Source: Rhytidiadelphus loreus
Lineage: Eukaryota; Streptophyta; Bryopsida; Hypnales; Hylocomiaceae
Direction of reading: 5' to 3'
DNA length: 64,000 nucleotides
Assembly: GCA_947034895.1 (NCBI GenBank)
Contig: OX344762.1
Coordinates: 88,468,981 to 88,532,980, forward strand
Part shown: positions 49,954 through 61,471 of the stretch, piece by piece
How positions within the stretch are numbered: position 1 is the stretch's first letter
Layout of the letters: every line of letters starts with the position of its first letter
Made by a program: the position numbers and the translations under genes
The notes under the pieces: generated by a model
Told to the model about the DNA's origin: nothing
Database searches by the model: none
Seen by the model: only the letters and a program-made list of their open reading frames with translations

Positions 49954-51059
49954 GTATGATTTTTCATTTTTTCTTTTGAATTGTCTTTTCATTAAAAATC
50001 ACACAATTAGAATACCGTTTGCTAGTTAAAATTTAGAAATCGCTAAAATTCTTTATAAAACTTAATTAAAATTGTAGAAGCAATAAACGGATGAATTTGG
50101 AATTAATTTGGAAAGGGAATATTAATTTCATCCAAAAGAATCTCAAAAAATCTAATGTGATTAAGGAACCTAGAAAACATTAGAATATTTGGATAAAGTT
50201 GAAACCTAAATTATCCCTTTATTCTATATAAAACTTATTGAATAAAAGATTTCCATCCAAGTAAGGGGAATTTTCATTTATCCATAAGTTTTTACCTAGA
50301 AGTCAAAACATCTTGTTTTTTATCTTGATAGAAAGGTAATTTCTTACTGTCTTCACAAAAAACATAGTAGCCCAAAAAATGACTAATTTTAGAATAATAA
50401 CTTAGAATTAAGATTAATAAAAGAACAATCAGGAATCTTAAAGAATAACTAAAGAATCTTTTGAAACCATAATCTTTTAGAGAATCTTTTTAAGATTCTA
50501 AAACCACCTTTTACTTTAAAATTAATTTAATTTAAAGAAATAAAGTATGGATGAAGTTTGTCTTAATTTCAAATGAAATTTCTTAAAATAGGTTAAAACT
50601 AGTTTTTTCCTCAAAAGTCAATTAGTTAATTTAATTAAAAATTTAATCCTAAAATTTAGATTTATTTTGAATTCATTTGCTATTTTTAGTCAACAGATGA
50701 AGTTTTGAGGATAGAATTAGGGACAAATTTCATCCATAGATATCTTTTAGTAGGAATATCAGAATTCAACTTGCTTTACCATTTTGGGAAGGGCAAAGTG
50801 CATTCTATCAATTAGCTAAGATAGATTTTAACATTAGATTAGGTTTTACATACTCATCAAGGTCTTGAACTTTTCAACGTTTAGTGTTTTTTTGAAGCAT
50901 TGAAAGTAGATTACAATCATCATAAACAAAGTGTCCATTGCTTGGAAGGCCAAAGAACATTAAGTCTACAATTCACCTGCAAGAATTACTTACTTATGCT
51001 GCTAGAACCCGTGTGTAACTTTTTGACTTAAGGGTGGAGTTAGAAACACTCACAATATT

Positions 51060-52377
51060 TTACAAAATCAAAAACTTAGGAATAGATTGGGTCGAGCTTG
51101 GAAATCCGGGAAGGCAAGGACAAAAAGTGATTCTTGGCTTGATTGGATCGAGGAAGCACAATGTCATACATTGCAAAAGGCCGGGATGATCCCAAAAGAG
51201 AAATGGACAGAGAGGTATAAGTCAGAAAACAAGGCCTTGCATAAGATTCGAGAAGCCGAGGAGTTTCTGTTTTCCCATCCCGGGGATATAGAAGTCATCC
51301 AGAAATTGAATCATGCTAAAACAAGGCTTCAGGACTTGACTACGGGATTGTTAGAATCTTAGTACCACGTGATTTTGGCCAAGTAGATGCGGAATGGTGA
51401 CAAGTGCTTGAAGAAAATTTTCAAAGTCTTCAGAGATGTCCAAAAACACTCGCTAATCTCGTAGTTGGTGGTCGATGGGCGAGTGCTAACGGAATAGAAG
51501 GAAAAAGAGTAGGCGGTGAGGGATTTTTACTCAAATCTTTACATGGATATGGTGGAGTCACCGGAAGTTATAATTGCACGGGAGCAGGTCCTATAGAGCA
51601 TCCCTCGAGATGTATTAGAGAAGCAAAACGTCATTTTCTCGTGGCCAGTCACGCTCAAGGAGCTAAAAGATGCCATTCAGGATCTATCGGTAGGCAATGC
51701 TGTAAGGCATGATGGCATTCCTACAAAAAAATTCAAATTATGTGAAAATGTGATAGAAAGAAACTTATTGGAAGTTGTTAAAGAAGTGCTTTGCATTGGG
51801 GAGCTCTCGCAAGGACATAACAAGGATATTATTGGATTGTTACCGAAAGGAGGGGACAACAGCTTGATCAAGAATTTCAGGCCGATCACATTGTTAACAT
51901 TATTTTATAAATTGGTGGCAAAAGTTCTAGCTTGAAGGCTGTAGACTGTTTTACCGTCGATCATTCGCCCGAACCAGACTGGTTTTGTCAAGAGTAGGTG
52001 CATTATTGACAATATTTTTTTGGCTAAAGAGTCCATGCATTATGCGAAGGAGTTGGGTCAAGATCTCATGTTGATGTTACTTGACTTCGAAAAAGCTTAC
52101 GACAGGATCTCTTGGAATTTTATACGCGCAATCTTGGAGAAGATAGTTTTTCACCATGATTTTATACACGGAATCATATTCCTGTATAAAAATGCATCCT
52201 CCGCAATGATTGTTAATGGTTCGTTTGGTTCAGATTTTGACCTCACCAGATCAATAAGGTAGGGCTGTCCTTTGGCGCCGTTTCTGTTTATTGTGGTTTT
52301 GGACGCCTTGGGCTTCATGTTGGAAAATTAGTGCTACGGGGTGCAAGTTTTTTCTTTACTAGGGGGCGGGAAGGTGA
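51060..52377 (+). pseudogene. LINE reverse transcriptase, N-terminal half
   Basis: The linker region WKSGKARTKSDSWLDWIEEA (51087 on) leads to KELKDAIQDL and NAVRHDGIPTKKFKL (degenerate). Then come FRPITLLTLFYKLVAKVLA, RPNQTGFVKSRCIIDNIFLA and the L1-type motif LLDFEKAYDRISWNF (about 52078-52122), followed by GCPLAPFLFIVVLDALGFML. Frame changes and stops (after 51361, 51935, 52262) show it is dead. It is cut at 52377 by insertion B. Confidence 0.85.
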
Positions 52378-53617
52378 TGTGAGTCTTATATTTGTCACTT
52401 GGAACTTAGGAGTTATTTTTTTGGATTTCTTACAATTTTGAATATAGTTTAGAATACAAAAAGCCCCCAAAAGAGCGTAAACCAAAATAGGTATGCCACA
52501 TACTAATATAGCAATTGATCCAAAATAGTATATTTTCCTATAAAATAACGTGATCCCGCATGTAAATAGGGTAGAAACCTACAAAGTATACATAATTAGT
52601 GTGTTTAAGTAGAAACACCTGATTGTCTAAACATGTTGTGCGTGTGAAAAAAAATTGGATAAAAACTGGTCCAAGGGAACTATGTGAGAACTCTAAAATA
52701 GATACTCAAAGAAAAGGTTTCAGTTTTCCATTCTATCGATAAAATAGTAGAAATCCCAATTATTAGCCTATAGGTGAAGAAAACTCAAGACAATCCAGTG
52801 AGGGGCATCTACGACCTAAGTACAGTAATTTGAAGTGTGAATCATACTAGGAATTTGGCAGCACAATTGAGTTGCCAAGATTCCCTTTCGTTTGAAAGAT
52901 TCTTTGTTTATCAGAAATTATAAGAGGTAGCGAGATTTGATTCTCCTTGGAGAAGGTGCAAAGTAAAAATATAAACTAGAATGTGTGTTTTGGAATTCCA
53001 TGAGAGGTTCCACAAAAAGTTTCGTAATTTTTTGATAGTCAAAAGATATTCTTCCGAACGGTCAATTGCCAAAATTTATGATGGAATCATAGAAACTACC
53101 CGGTGTCCAATAAAATCTCACTAAAAATTATCATAGCTTCTTTTATGTTAATAATGCACTCTAACAAGTTTCGTGATGTTTTGATAGTCAAAAGTATAAA
53201 AAATAACAAGATCCTCGAAAACCAGCAAAGTTGAAGATCAAATATGGAGTTGACCGGCGTATCGGGAGCACATGGAGTTGGATTGAAGTCAAAATGGGGT
53301 CTTTTTTTACTCCTTTGTACCTACATAAGAACCTAGGCTAGTTTAATTTTTATAGAAAAGTCAAACTCCAAAAGTTGGATCTTTACCTTATTGTGGTGTT
53401 AACTTGGTACTAGGATTCTTTGTGTTTTGAGCGTAGGAAAAAGGGAAAGGGATTTTGTAGGACTAAAAGTGGCCTTCTAAAGCCAATTGTGCAATCCATT
53501 TGTGATTTGGAGTTAATCTCCAAAAATTAGAAGTCAAAATTTGGAGAATTAGGATGAAAATCCTAAGTAATAAGTTTATCTCGTAGAAATGGGAGGAGGT
53601 AGATGCCCTTGGAAGAG

Positions 53618-53624
53618 TATATAA
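53618..53624 (+). promoter_or_regulatory. TATA box of insertion B
   Basis: TATATAA in GTATATAAGG, the same 10 bases as in insertion A, at a matching relative position. Confidence 0.6.
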
Positions 53625-54504
53625 GGGCATCCCTTCTCCTCTCAAATCACCCCTTAAGTTCAATTTGAACTGCCTTGTTTTCATTTGGGTTCATTTAGTT
53701 GGATTTTGGCCATTTTAGGCGATGTTGACAAATTCTCTTGTTTTTGAAGCATTTCAAGCTCCTTTGTTGTTTTTTGAGCTCTCTTATAGGACTTGGGATC
53801 CCTTCAAGCTTAGCTATTCTTTTTTGTATTTTTGTTGAAGTTTTTTGAGCCTTAGTGGATGTTTTGTTGAAAGTTAGTACCTTGTTGAATTTTTGGTGTT
53901 TATTTCTAACATTTGTACTAATTCTAGAAAGTTTTCTTTCCTTATGATTAGCGATGCCGCTTAGGAAAGATCTCTAGTGCTTGGTTTGCATGTTTTTGAG
54001 TACTAACATCCTTATAGTAACTTGTTGTTTTGTTTCTAGTTTGTACTAACTTTTAGACTAACATGTATGTAGCTTTGTTTTTGTATAAACAAAGTTTTAT
54101 TTGTTATCTATATTTTCCCTTGTCACATTTGGGACGGCAAAGTTTTGACTTCGAGAACTTGGAAATTTGTTTAGAGTTGTTGTAGGTGTCAAAAACATGG
54201 TGAAGCTTTGACTTTGTGTCTTCAGAGTTTCTATTGAAAATTTGTAAAATTCCAAAATCACAGCGAAGTTTTGAACCCCCTCCTCTTATACCTCTTTTAT
54301 GTTACTAAAACCATTTAGCTTTGTTAGTAGAAGTTTAGTCAAGTTGACCATCTATTTGTATTAGTATTTAATTAGAGTCGATGCTAAGAGTGAAGAGAAG
54401 TAGTGACAATAAAATTTGAGTTTATAATCCCAAAGTAGAGGTTGAGGGCTCTCCCAAAACATAAGATATGCAAAAATCCAAATTGAATTGAGTAAGTTAT
54501 GAGC

Positions 54505-56038
54505 AGATGAAGTTTTTAAGTACTAATTAGAGACTAAACTTCATTTATGCATAACTTTTAGTAGGAAAGTTCAAAGTACAAGTGTCTTATAATTTTGAAA
54601 AGTTAGTAAAAGGCTCTATTCATTAAAAACTATAAAATTTTAAAAATAGTAATCTGTCAAAATACAAACCGAGAGCTAGAATACATAGAAGTAGAATTCG
54701 AGAAAAAAAATTTAGCAATTACAAGAAGAAATTAGAGGATAGAAACATCAATTAGCATCACAGAGTGTAGAAATTAGTTCCCCTAGACTCACCACTCTTT
54801 CACTCAATTAGCCTACAACTACAATAGGAATTATTAGAAGTTAAATTCAAAAACTCAAATAGAATAATAGTTTGTGTTTGAACTACAAAAAATTTAGATT
54901 GTTTATAGTTGTGGGAAGGGAAAGGATTGGGAGGAAATCCTAGGGGATCACTTTGAACCAATAGAATGTAGATAGAAGGTAGTCAAAGTCACTTTTTGGA
55001 ATAGTGAGAGGAATAGTGTTAGAAAAAAAGAAAGTGTAGGAAAGAAAAAAAGATAAAGAAGTCCAAAGAATTGACAACTTGTATTAAAAAATATTTTTCA
55101 AGTGGTGAGCAAAATTACACAGAGGATTCAATCATGGCCAACTATGGAGATTTGGAAGGAGTATTTGACCACCTACTAGGTGAGGCAAATTTCGAAGTAA
55201 GCTACTAATTCCTCCAATTTCTATTCAATTTCCAATATTAGCAATTTTTATGTCTAGCTGAACTTCAAATGCAAGTCAGAGTGTTGAGAATAAGACTTTA
55301 TCAACTTTCAAATAGAAAACCTTGTAGATTTTGGTTAGAGGTTTTTAAAAACATATGACACTTAGAAATTGGAGTTAAATCAAGAAAAATATGAACAAAT
55401 GAAGATTAGAACCTAAAACGGATGAAGATTAGTATAAACTAGAATTTTGGAACAAAAATGAAGACTTAAGAAGATACAAATATTTCAAACTTATAGTCTA
55501 AAGCAGAAGTCAATTTGGAGTTATAGATTAGGAGAAGACAATGGATGAAGTTCCAAGAACCAATTAGCAGTCAAACTTCATCCATTGATAACATCTAGTA
55601 AGAAAGTTCAATTAACAAGTGTCTTAGTAATTTGAAAAGCTAGAAGTAGACCCTACAAGAGAAAATCATCAAACTTTTAGAAATAGTAAACTAGAAGAAG
55701 TAGGCCCGAAACCTTAGAGTTAATAATCAAACACTTAGAAGATAGTTTTAAAAGGAAGATTTAGGAATTCAAACACTTAGAGTTGATTAAGGGGAGTCCA
55801 TAGCTATACTTGAAGAAAGATAAAAAGATAAAAAAAGAAGAAGATAGAGATGGATGAAGTGTAGAGTAAAAATTGGATGAAATAGGACAAAAGTCATCCA
55901 TTCAAGCTCAAATTTGGAAATTAGGTAGAAGTAAGATACTTAAGTTCAGAGGTAAAGTTTAAAAAGTAATTGAAATTGGGAACCCTTTTTAAGTAGTGGA
56001 TGAAGTTTTTAGAGCCTTATAAAGGCTAAACTTCATCC
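54505..56038. repeat. Recurrent stem-loop module in insertion B (3 copies)
   Basis: At about 54505-54545, 55542-55583 and 55998-56038, GATGAAGTT is followed after 15-25 bases by its complement AACTTCATCC or a close variant. Each is then followed by 'ataac.tctagtaagaaagt'-type sequence. One diverged copy occurs in insertion A (about 50696-50740). The third copy folds best. Confidence 0.65.
55134..55196 (+). CDS. Short acidic first exon in insertion B
   Basis: ATG opens 21 codons, MANYGDLEGVFDHLLGEANF plus Glu, ending at donor 'ttcgaa|gtaagc' in phase 0. It is the counterpart of 49882-49953 in insertion A. The residues differ, but length, acidity, position downstream of the TATA box and phase agree. 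Confidence 0.3.
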
Positions 56039-56378
56039 ATCCATAACTCTTGCTAGAAAGGTCGGAACAAGGTGAATTTTATGTTTTTAGAATTGGCATA
56101 AGATTTTCTGTCATTTTGAATTGATAAATTTAGACTGAATTTACTTTGACTTAAAAACTACAGTGACTTAGTTAATTGACACAATAAGGTAAAAACTTGA
56201 ATCTTTTTAGGATTTCTTGTTTATTTGGCATGTTTTGCATATTTAGGATATAAAAAAAGATCCACTTGCTTGGAAGGCACAATGAACCAACATTAAGCAC
56301 CCATAGGAATTAACCATGATTTACTAAAACTGGGTTGTGCATGCGTATTTACTAAAGGTGGATAAATAAGCGCTCACA

Positions 56379-57600
56379 AGTGATGGACGCATCCTTCGCG
56401 TATGACACATCATTATATTTATTGGGGACCATGGAGAATTTAAGAAGAGCATATGAAGTATTATCTATATTTTGCTTGGCTTCCGGATCCAAGGTTAATT
56501 GGGACAAAATGCTATGTGGGCCTCCATAAATCCAAAACATTTTTGGATTTTGGAATTAAATGGGTACAGAAGGGCACGGGAGTGAGATATTTAATTAGGC
56601 CCTTTAATGGGCTTCCATCTTCTACTAGATGCTAACACAAGACCTTAAATGGAATCATTGAAGAAAAAACTCAAGTCTTGGACGACAAAGATGATTTCAC
56701 CAGTGGGGAGAGTCATTATTTGCAACCAAGTTTTGTAGGCCACTTGTTGGTATACAATGACATGTTGTGGAATTTCAGCTAAGAATTGTGACCTCATTAG
56801 AGGATTGACCACACAATTTTTATGCACAAGCAAAGATAAAGAGAGATGTGTGGCTAGAGTCAAGTAGAATGCATGTATATTGCCTCAAGGAGAAGGGGGG
56901 ATAGGGATCATTGATCCATACCTACAAACTCAAGTTTTATTGGCGAAATTGGTGGTCCGGGGTTTAACTCCCAGAAATGAGCCTTGGAAAGCATTACTAA
57001 GATACAAAACTAATATGGGATGGCCTATTGGTGATGCTAAGTGGCATGAATCCCCTTCTTGGTTATTTTATAGCAAGGGATTAAAGAAAAATCATTTTTT
57101 CTCCACTAAAGCAGTCTTGTTTAAAGGATTTTTTTCTCTATTAGAGGAAACCTTAAACAGATTTTTTCCAAAGACACATGTCAAATATTATATCAAAGTA
57201 TACAATTTGACTCCCGGGTATTTGCCACCCACAGATTTTAGAGGACATAGGCATTTCTTTGGAGATGGGGACCAATGTTGGTTTTACATTTATGGGTGAA
57301 ACAAGGCATCAAACAAGTAGGAGATTTATGGGATTCTTAGCGTTTGGACTAGAGCCTAATGGCTCACATTCAAAGAAGGCTCCTGAAGAAGGAAGCAGTC
57401 ACAGAAAAAAGAAGAGCTAGAAGACTCAAGATTATTTTCTAGATACCATGGGATCCCAGATCATATCCAGACAGGAGGGAGGTGGCTTGGTGGCAAACAC
57501 CCGGGAGTCAAATTGTATACTCTGAAAAGGTCAGGAGTCGCGGTCACAAGGAAATTAGACAGTTTCAGGTGGACTCTAAGCGGGGATTGTTAAGGCTCCG
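56379..57600 (+). pseudogene. LINE reverse transcriptase, C-terminal half
   Basis: Continues the LINE in frame from 52377. SFAYDTSLYLLGTMENLRRA carries the catalytic FADD box mutated to FAYD. SGSKVNWDKMLCG and, at 56880 on, GEGGIGIIDPYLQTQVLLAK with LVVRGLTPRNEPWKALLRYK are typical of the L1 region after the transcriptase. Stops occur throughout. Confidence 0.8.
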
Positions 57601-57619
57601 GGGGATCACTATCCCTATT

Positions 57620-58100
57620 CACTTTTTAATAAATTTTGATTTAGCTCCAAATTTTTGGCTGTTGTTATATAATCAATATTATATCTTTTATGTGAAAAAA
57701 ATTTGGATTCAATTGAATTTAACAAGATATTCAAATGCACAATTGAAGATTGAACTAAAATGGCTATATTTTCACTTCAAATATTTATCAAGATTGCATT
57801 TGAATGACAATTGTATCCAACTTTGGTATGCATAAACTTTAACCAAGCCTTCGTTTATTTGCAATTTTAAATATTATTTTTAAAATATTATTTACCATAT
57901 AAAATAGGGGGTCAAATTTTTTTCCAACTATACAGTGTATTTATTTTCTTGCAAAATTTGTAAGTAATTATTTTAGATTAAAAAAATTTCAAAAATTTAC
58001 AATATGAACTTCCAACATATTAAAGCACACTGTAATTTTTTCAAACTATTTAAATGATTTTTTACCATATAAGATAGGGGGTCAAAGATTTTGTTCAAAC
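57620..58100. repeat. AT-rich tract with a 26-bp direct repeat inside the LINE
   Basis: TTTACCATATAAAATAGGGG and following bases at 57891-57916 recur with one change at 58061-58086. The tract interrupts the LINE's coding similarity and may be another small insertion, but its ends are not defined. Confidence 0.4.
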
Positions 58101-58396
58101 GTGATCCAAAGAATACATTGAATGAACCCCCAAGGTTAAGGTTGACTGATAGAAGCTGTGTGCTCCCGGAAGAAGGCTTGCAGCAGGCTCAAGTGGTGTT
58201 ATGGGATAGCAAGTTTAGATCGATATTTTATAGAATGCAACCCTAAAACAGTTCTCGATGTTCCCAACTCAACTTGGTTATTCAGCACTACGGCAGTTTA
58301 GAAGTTGGAGTGGGATCCAGCAGAATGGCAATGGTCAAACTTAAAAAGATTAAAGGAAGCACCCTTTTGGGATATATTGTGAAGAGAGGTTATATG

Positions 58397-58636
58397 GTCA
58401 ATTTCGTTAAAATGGCGGTATTCCATTAAAATGGCACAAAATGAAACCACTGAAAGAATAAAAACAATGGAAAGATTGTCCGAGGGGAGTGAAAATGCAT
58501 GAACTAGAAGTGATTTGAATGTGCTAGGCATAAAATTGGCACATGTATGACCCTATCGTGGCACACTTATTCTCCATTTGTAGAAGATATTCCATTAAAA
58601 TGGCATACGGAATACCGCCATTTTAACAAAATTGAG
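58397..58636. mobile_element. 240-bp MITE inserted in the LINE
   Basis: Inverted termini of about 27 bases (58397-58424 and 58609-58636), of the form TCAATTTCGTTAAAATGGCG, with one internal mismatch. Just inside each end lies TTCCATTAAAATGGCA in direct orientation. The target duplication is not clear. It separates the transcriptase end from the zf-RVT domain. Confidence 0.75.
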
Positions 58637-58809
58637 CATTTATTTACATCAAAGGGAGAAAAAACTATTTGTGTTCAAGAGCTAAACAATCAAAGGTATG
58701 ATAAGAAAATGATAGATACTATCCTAAAATTATTATGGCATGGAGGGAGACCCAAAAAGAAAGCATGTTCATTTGGCAGACTATTAATACTCTATTAGAG
58801 GCATAGTGA

Positions 58810-59204
58810 CTGGGGATTGGCTTTCGTAGCGAGTGAGAACGGCAGATACAAGTTGTGGAATTTGTGGCGACAGCATAGAAACCATTCTTCACCTCTTCTA
58901 GGAGTGTTCGGGCACCCGGGAGTTATGGGATAAGTTCAACAATTTGGCAAAGGACTTCAATGGCCCAACCATCAATTCTCTTCAAGACACTTTACTTGGC
59001 AAAATGAACTTTTACAGTTCTGGTAAGTTAGGAAAATACGTTGTAGATAAGCAACCTTGGGACATCATGAGATCTTTCTTAGTTTGGTACATTTGGACTA
59101 AGAGATGCAACCAGAGATATGCCAACACAGATTTTAGTGGTCAGAAAGTTTTGAGTTCCACTTGGATGGCATGGCAATTTGGAAGCATTTTCGTTCTACT
59201 GTAA
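58810..59204 (+). pseudogene. LINE zf-RVT domain and C-terminus
   Basis: TADTSCGICGDSIETILHLF followed by CSGTRELWDKFNNLAKDF matches the zinc-finger domain found after reverse transcriptase in plant L1 elements. The segment from 58944 to 59204 is open (NGPTINSLQDTLLGKMNFYS and on), ending at a stop. Earlier stops mark it as dead. Confidence 0.8.
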
Positions 59205-59410
59205 AAAACGAAGAAGTTTTAGTTTGCACTAAAATATTTTTTGCTGCGGAATGGACTCCGCTCTTCTATACTTCTGGCAATGGGGTTTGGCACTTCACTG
59301 TGCCTCCCCTTTTCTAGTAATTTCTTTCGTGTTTGTTTTTTAATTGGAAGGAGGCGTAAGCGCCTTCCCCCAGCCTTCATTGGCTTCTTCCAAGCAAATC
59401 ACAATTAAGT

Positions 59411-59463
59411 ATGTGTCCTTCAAATGTGTTAGCGAATCAGAGGTAAGCATTTGAAGGACACAT
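59411..59463. repeat. Perfect 16-bp inverted repeat
   Basis: ATGTGTCCTTCAAATG (59411-59426) and its exact complement (59448-59463) are separated by 21 bases, just past the LINE 3' end. It could be a hairpin or a minimal foldback. The DNA from here to 59920 has nothing else recognised. Confidence 0.6.
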
Positions 59464-59922
59464 TAATTAAAGTCTAGGGACACATTAAGAGGCAGTCTAA
59501 GGTACATGAATAGGTACAGGGACGTTTTTGGGTGCCTTCACCTTAGGAAAAAAATTAGGCCTTCAAGACGCCACCAAGTAGTGCATCTTTTAGGATTCCC
59601 ACATCATACCTGACCCTACAGAATTGTACTAACGTAGGGTTCACCTTGTCTGACTTTTGCGAAGGTAGCCAAGACATTATAGTCAAGATGTGACAAAGAT
59701 AATGTTTACTAATCAACTCTAAATCCATTTGAGATTATTAATGAACTTAGAGTCCATGGTGTTTAATAAATTTTAATAATTTCAACAACTAGCTTCAAAC
59801 TAGAATTCACTTAATTTGGTGTGCAAGTAGTTGACAAGAAAAGTTCTTTATACAAGTAGAGAAGTAGGAGGTAAGACAATCCATGGGGGATATGTAAAAA
59901 AGGATTAATAAGAACTCAATTG

Positions 59923-60339
59923 CTCATAGTTAAGTCAAAACATAGGAATTGTGCTCAAAGTAGAATTTCAGACCCCATTTTAGCACAGTAAAAAAAAATT
60001 CAAAAAATTTTGAACTAAAATTTTGGGGGAATCAAGTTGAATTCTATCTCCAAAAATCCGTTTGAGGTTTAGAGTCTCCAATAAAAAGTTATGGACAATA
60101 TTTTAGAGAGGGTGTTTGAAAATGTCAAAAAAAATGTCTTGTCTAACCCGTCTTTGAAATATGTCTATAACTTTTAGTTGGAGTCTCAAATCTTAAACGG
60201 ATTTTTGGAGATAGAATTTATCTTGATTCCCAAACTTTTTTTTGTTCAAATATTTTTGAAAAAAAATATTGTACTTTGCTAAAATGAGGTCTGAAATTCT
60301 ACTTTGAGCACAATTCCTATGTTTTGACTTAATTATGAG
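59923..60339. mobile_element. 417-bp foldback element
   Basis: The left arm (59923-60104) and right arm (60157-60339) are inverted copies around a loop of about 52 bases. Outer ends: 'taagtcaaaacataggaatt' against 'aattcctatgttttgactta'. No coding content. It is a MITE or foldback type; the target duplication is not clear. Confidence 0.8.
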
Positions 60340-61089
60340 TGGTCAAGCTCTCATCTTCAAATTATCCCATTTCCTTTGAGGATTCAGGATGGACAATTGA
60401 TTTCATTATAAAAACAACCTCCTCACCTTTCATTATCACTAAATGTTAATGAAGTAAGTCTTTCACATTGTTGTCAAAACAAATTCATGATGGTAGATGG
60501 TAGATGGTAATTGGACTATTTTGGACATTTTCATTTTTTTTTACTATTTGGTTAGAGTACAAGGTGCATTAGATTACAAACTGTTTAAAACCTTTGGCAT
60601 AACAACTTGTATTCTAACAATTTTCACAACTGGTGGTTAGAGTACAAGGTGCATTAGCTTACAAGTTGTTATACCCTTCACCTATACTTGCATAGAATTG
60701 AAAACATTGTAAAACTCAATGAAGGCAATTTCCACTCTAGGAAATTTGAAAATTCTTTTCTAATTCCAACACAATATAGAAGTTTGTTCTTTACTCAATC
60801 TTCATTTAGACTAGTCCCCCTACTACATTCAAACCTCTTTAATTTGATCATCACTACCCATAATATTGTTTACCAATGAGGCATGGGTCCTTTTTGCCAA
60901 CTTGGAAAGGACCTTGCCTCATTGAAAAGGAGATTGCTACAATGAATAAAATTGTCCTATTGCTCTTCAACCAACCTAAATCTTTGCATTAATTGATAAA
61001 TCCCTCTTGCATATATAAAAGCATATACCTTCCCAACATGGAAAGGAGTAGAAGATCATTGCCTAGTTATACAATGACATCCTCAAATA

Positions 61090-61391
61090 AGGTAGTTTGC
61101 TCTAGAAGTGACCGTGCTCTAATAGCAATCATGACACAAGGGTACATTTTGCTTTCTTCAATGTACCAATATGTACATTTTAAGAAGTGATCACTTTTAG
61201 TGACCACTATGATTCAACTTCAAAAATTTGTAACTAATTCCACAAAGGTCCAAAAAATATGAAACAACTTGGATTAGATGCCAATTGCATTTTCCTTCCT
61301 ACAAAAATTTACTGAAAACTGTTTCATGCACTTTTCCTTCCCCCAAAAGGATATCAACTCTTAAATGATAGCTTTAAAAAGCAGACTACCT
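61090..61391 (-). mobile_element. 302-bp MITE, TA-flanked, copy 2
   Basis: Reverse-oriented copy of 19015-19316 with identical length. TA flanks at 61088-61089 and 61392-61393. It ends 80 bases downstream of the stop codon of the reductase gene, so it probably lies in or next to that gene's 3' UTR. The bases between 60340 and 61087 hold no recognised gene. Confidence 0.85.
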
Positions 61392-61471
61392 TATCTTGCA
61401 CACTTGCCACACTCACATTGCCCTGGTCTCACATTCAAACTATTTCACCTGTACTAGTTTGGGGACCGCTT

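Larger units (their letters stand above)
46162..51054. mobile_element. Long LTR-type insertion A (4.9 kb), solo-LTR-like
   Basis: Begins TGTGAGTCC and ends ACTCACA, with perfect 5-bp target duplications ATATT (46157-46161 and 51055-51059), as LTR retrotransposons make. I see no second copy of its start inside, no primer-binding site and no gag-pol, so the whole unit looks like one very long solo LTR. It contains a TATA promoter (47722), an 83-bp tandem repeat, a GC-rich 45-bp minisatellite and a short ATG exon at 49882. It is related to insertion B: shared start, end, promoter words and 'aaaatctcactaaaaatta'. Confidence 0.75.
52378..56378. mobile_element. Long LTR-type insertion B (4.0 kb), solo-LTR-like
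   Basis: Begins TGTGAGTCTTATA and ends GCGCTCACA, with 5-bp flanks GGTGA and AGTGA (one mismatch). Deleting it with one flank restores the LINE reading frame exactly (GGGKV|MDASFAYDTSLYL). It shares with insertion A the termini, 'aaaatctcactaaaaatta', a TATA box, a short ATG exon and 'ttgcttggaaggc' near the end. No internal genes or second LTR are seen. Confidence 0.75.
42160..59400 (+). mobile_element. Decayed L1-type LINE, split by nested insertions
   Basis: Pieces in order: ORF1-like region with a CCHC knuckle (42160-43545), reverse transcriptase N-terminal half (51060-52377), C-terminal half (56379-57600) and zf-RVT domain (58810-59204). Between them lie a CACTA element, two long LTR-type insertions and a MITE. 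Removing those leaves about 5.5 kb, a normal L1 size. The apurinic endonuclease expected between the knuckle and the transcriptase is absent: only about 170 bases of LINE remain there. Many stops make it dead. The 3' part ends with a 'ggcgtaagcgcc' hairpin near 59350. The 5' limit is unclear and may lie between 41653 and 42160. Confidence 0.85.
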
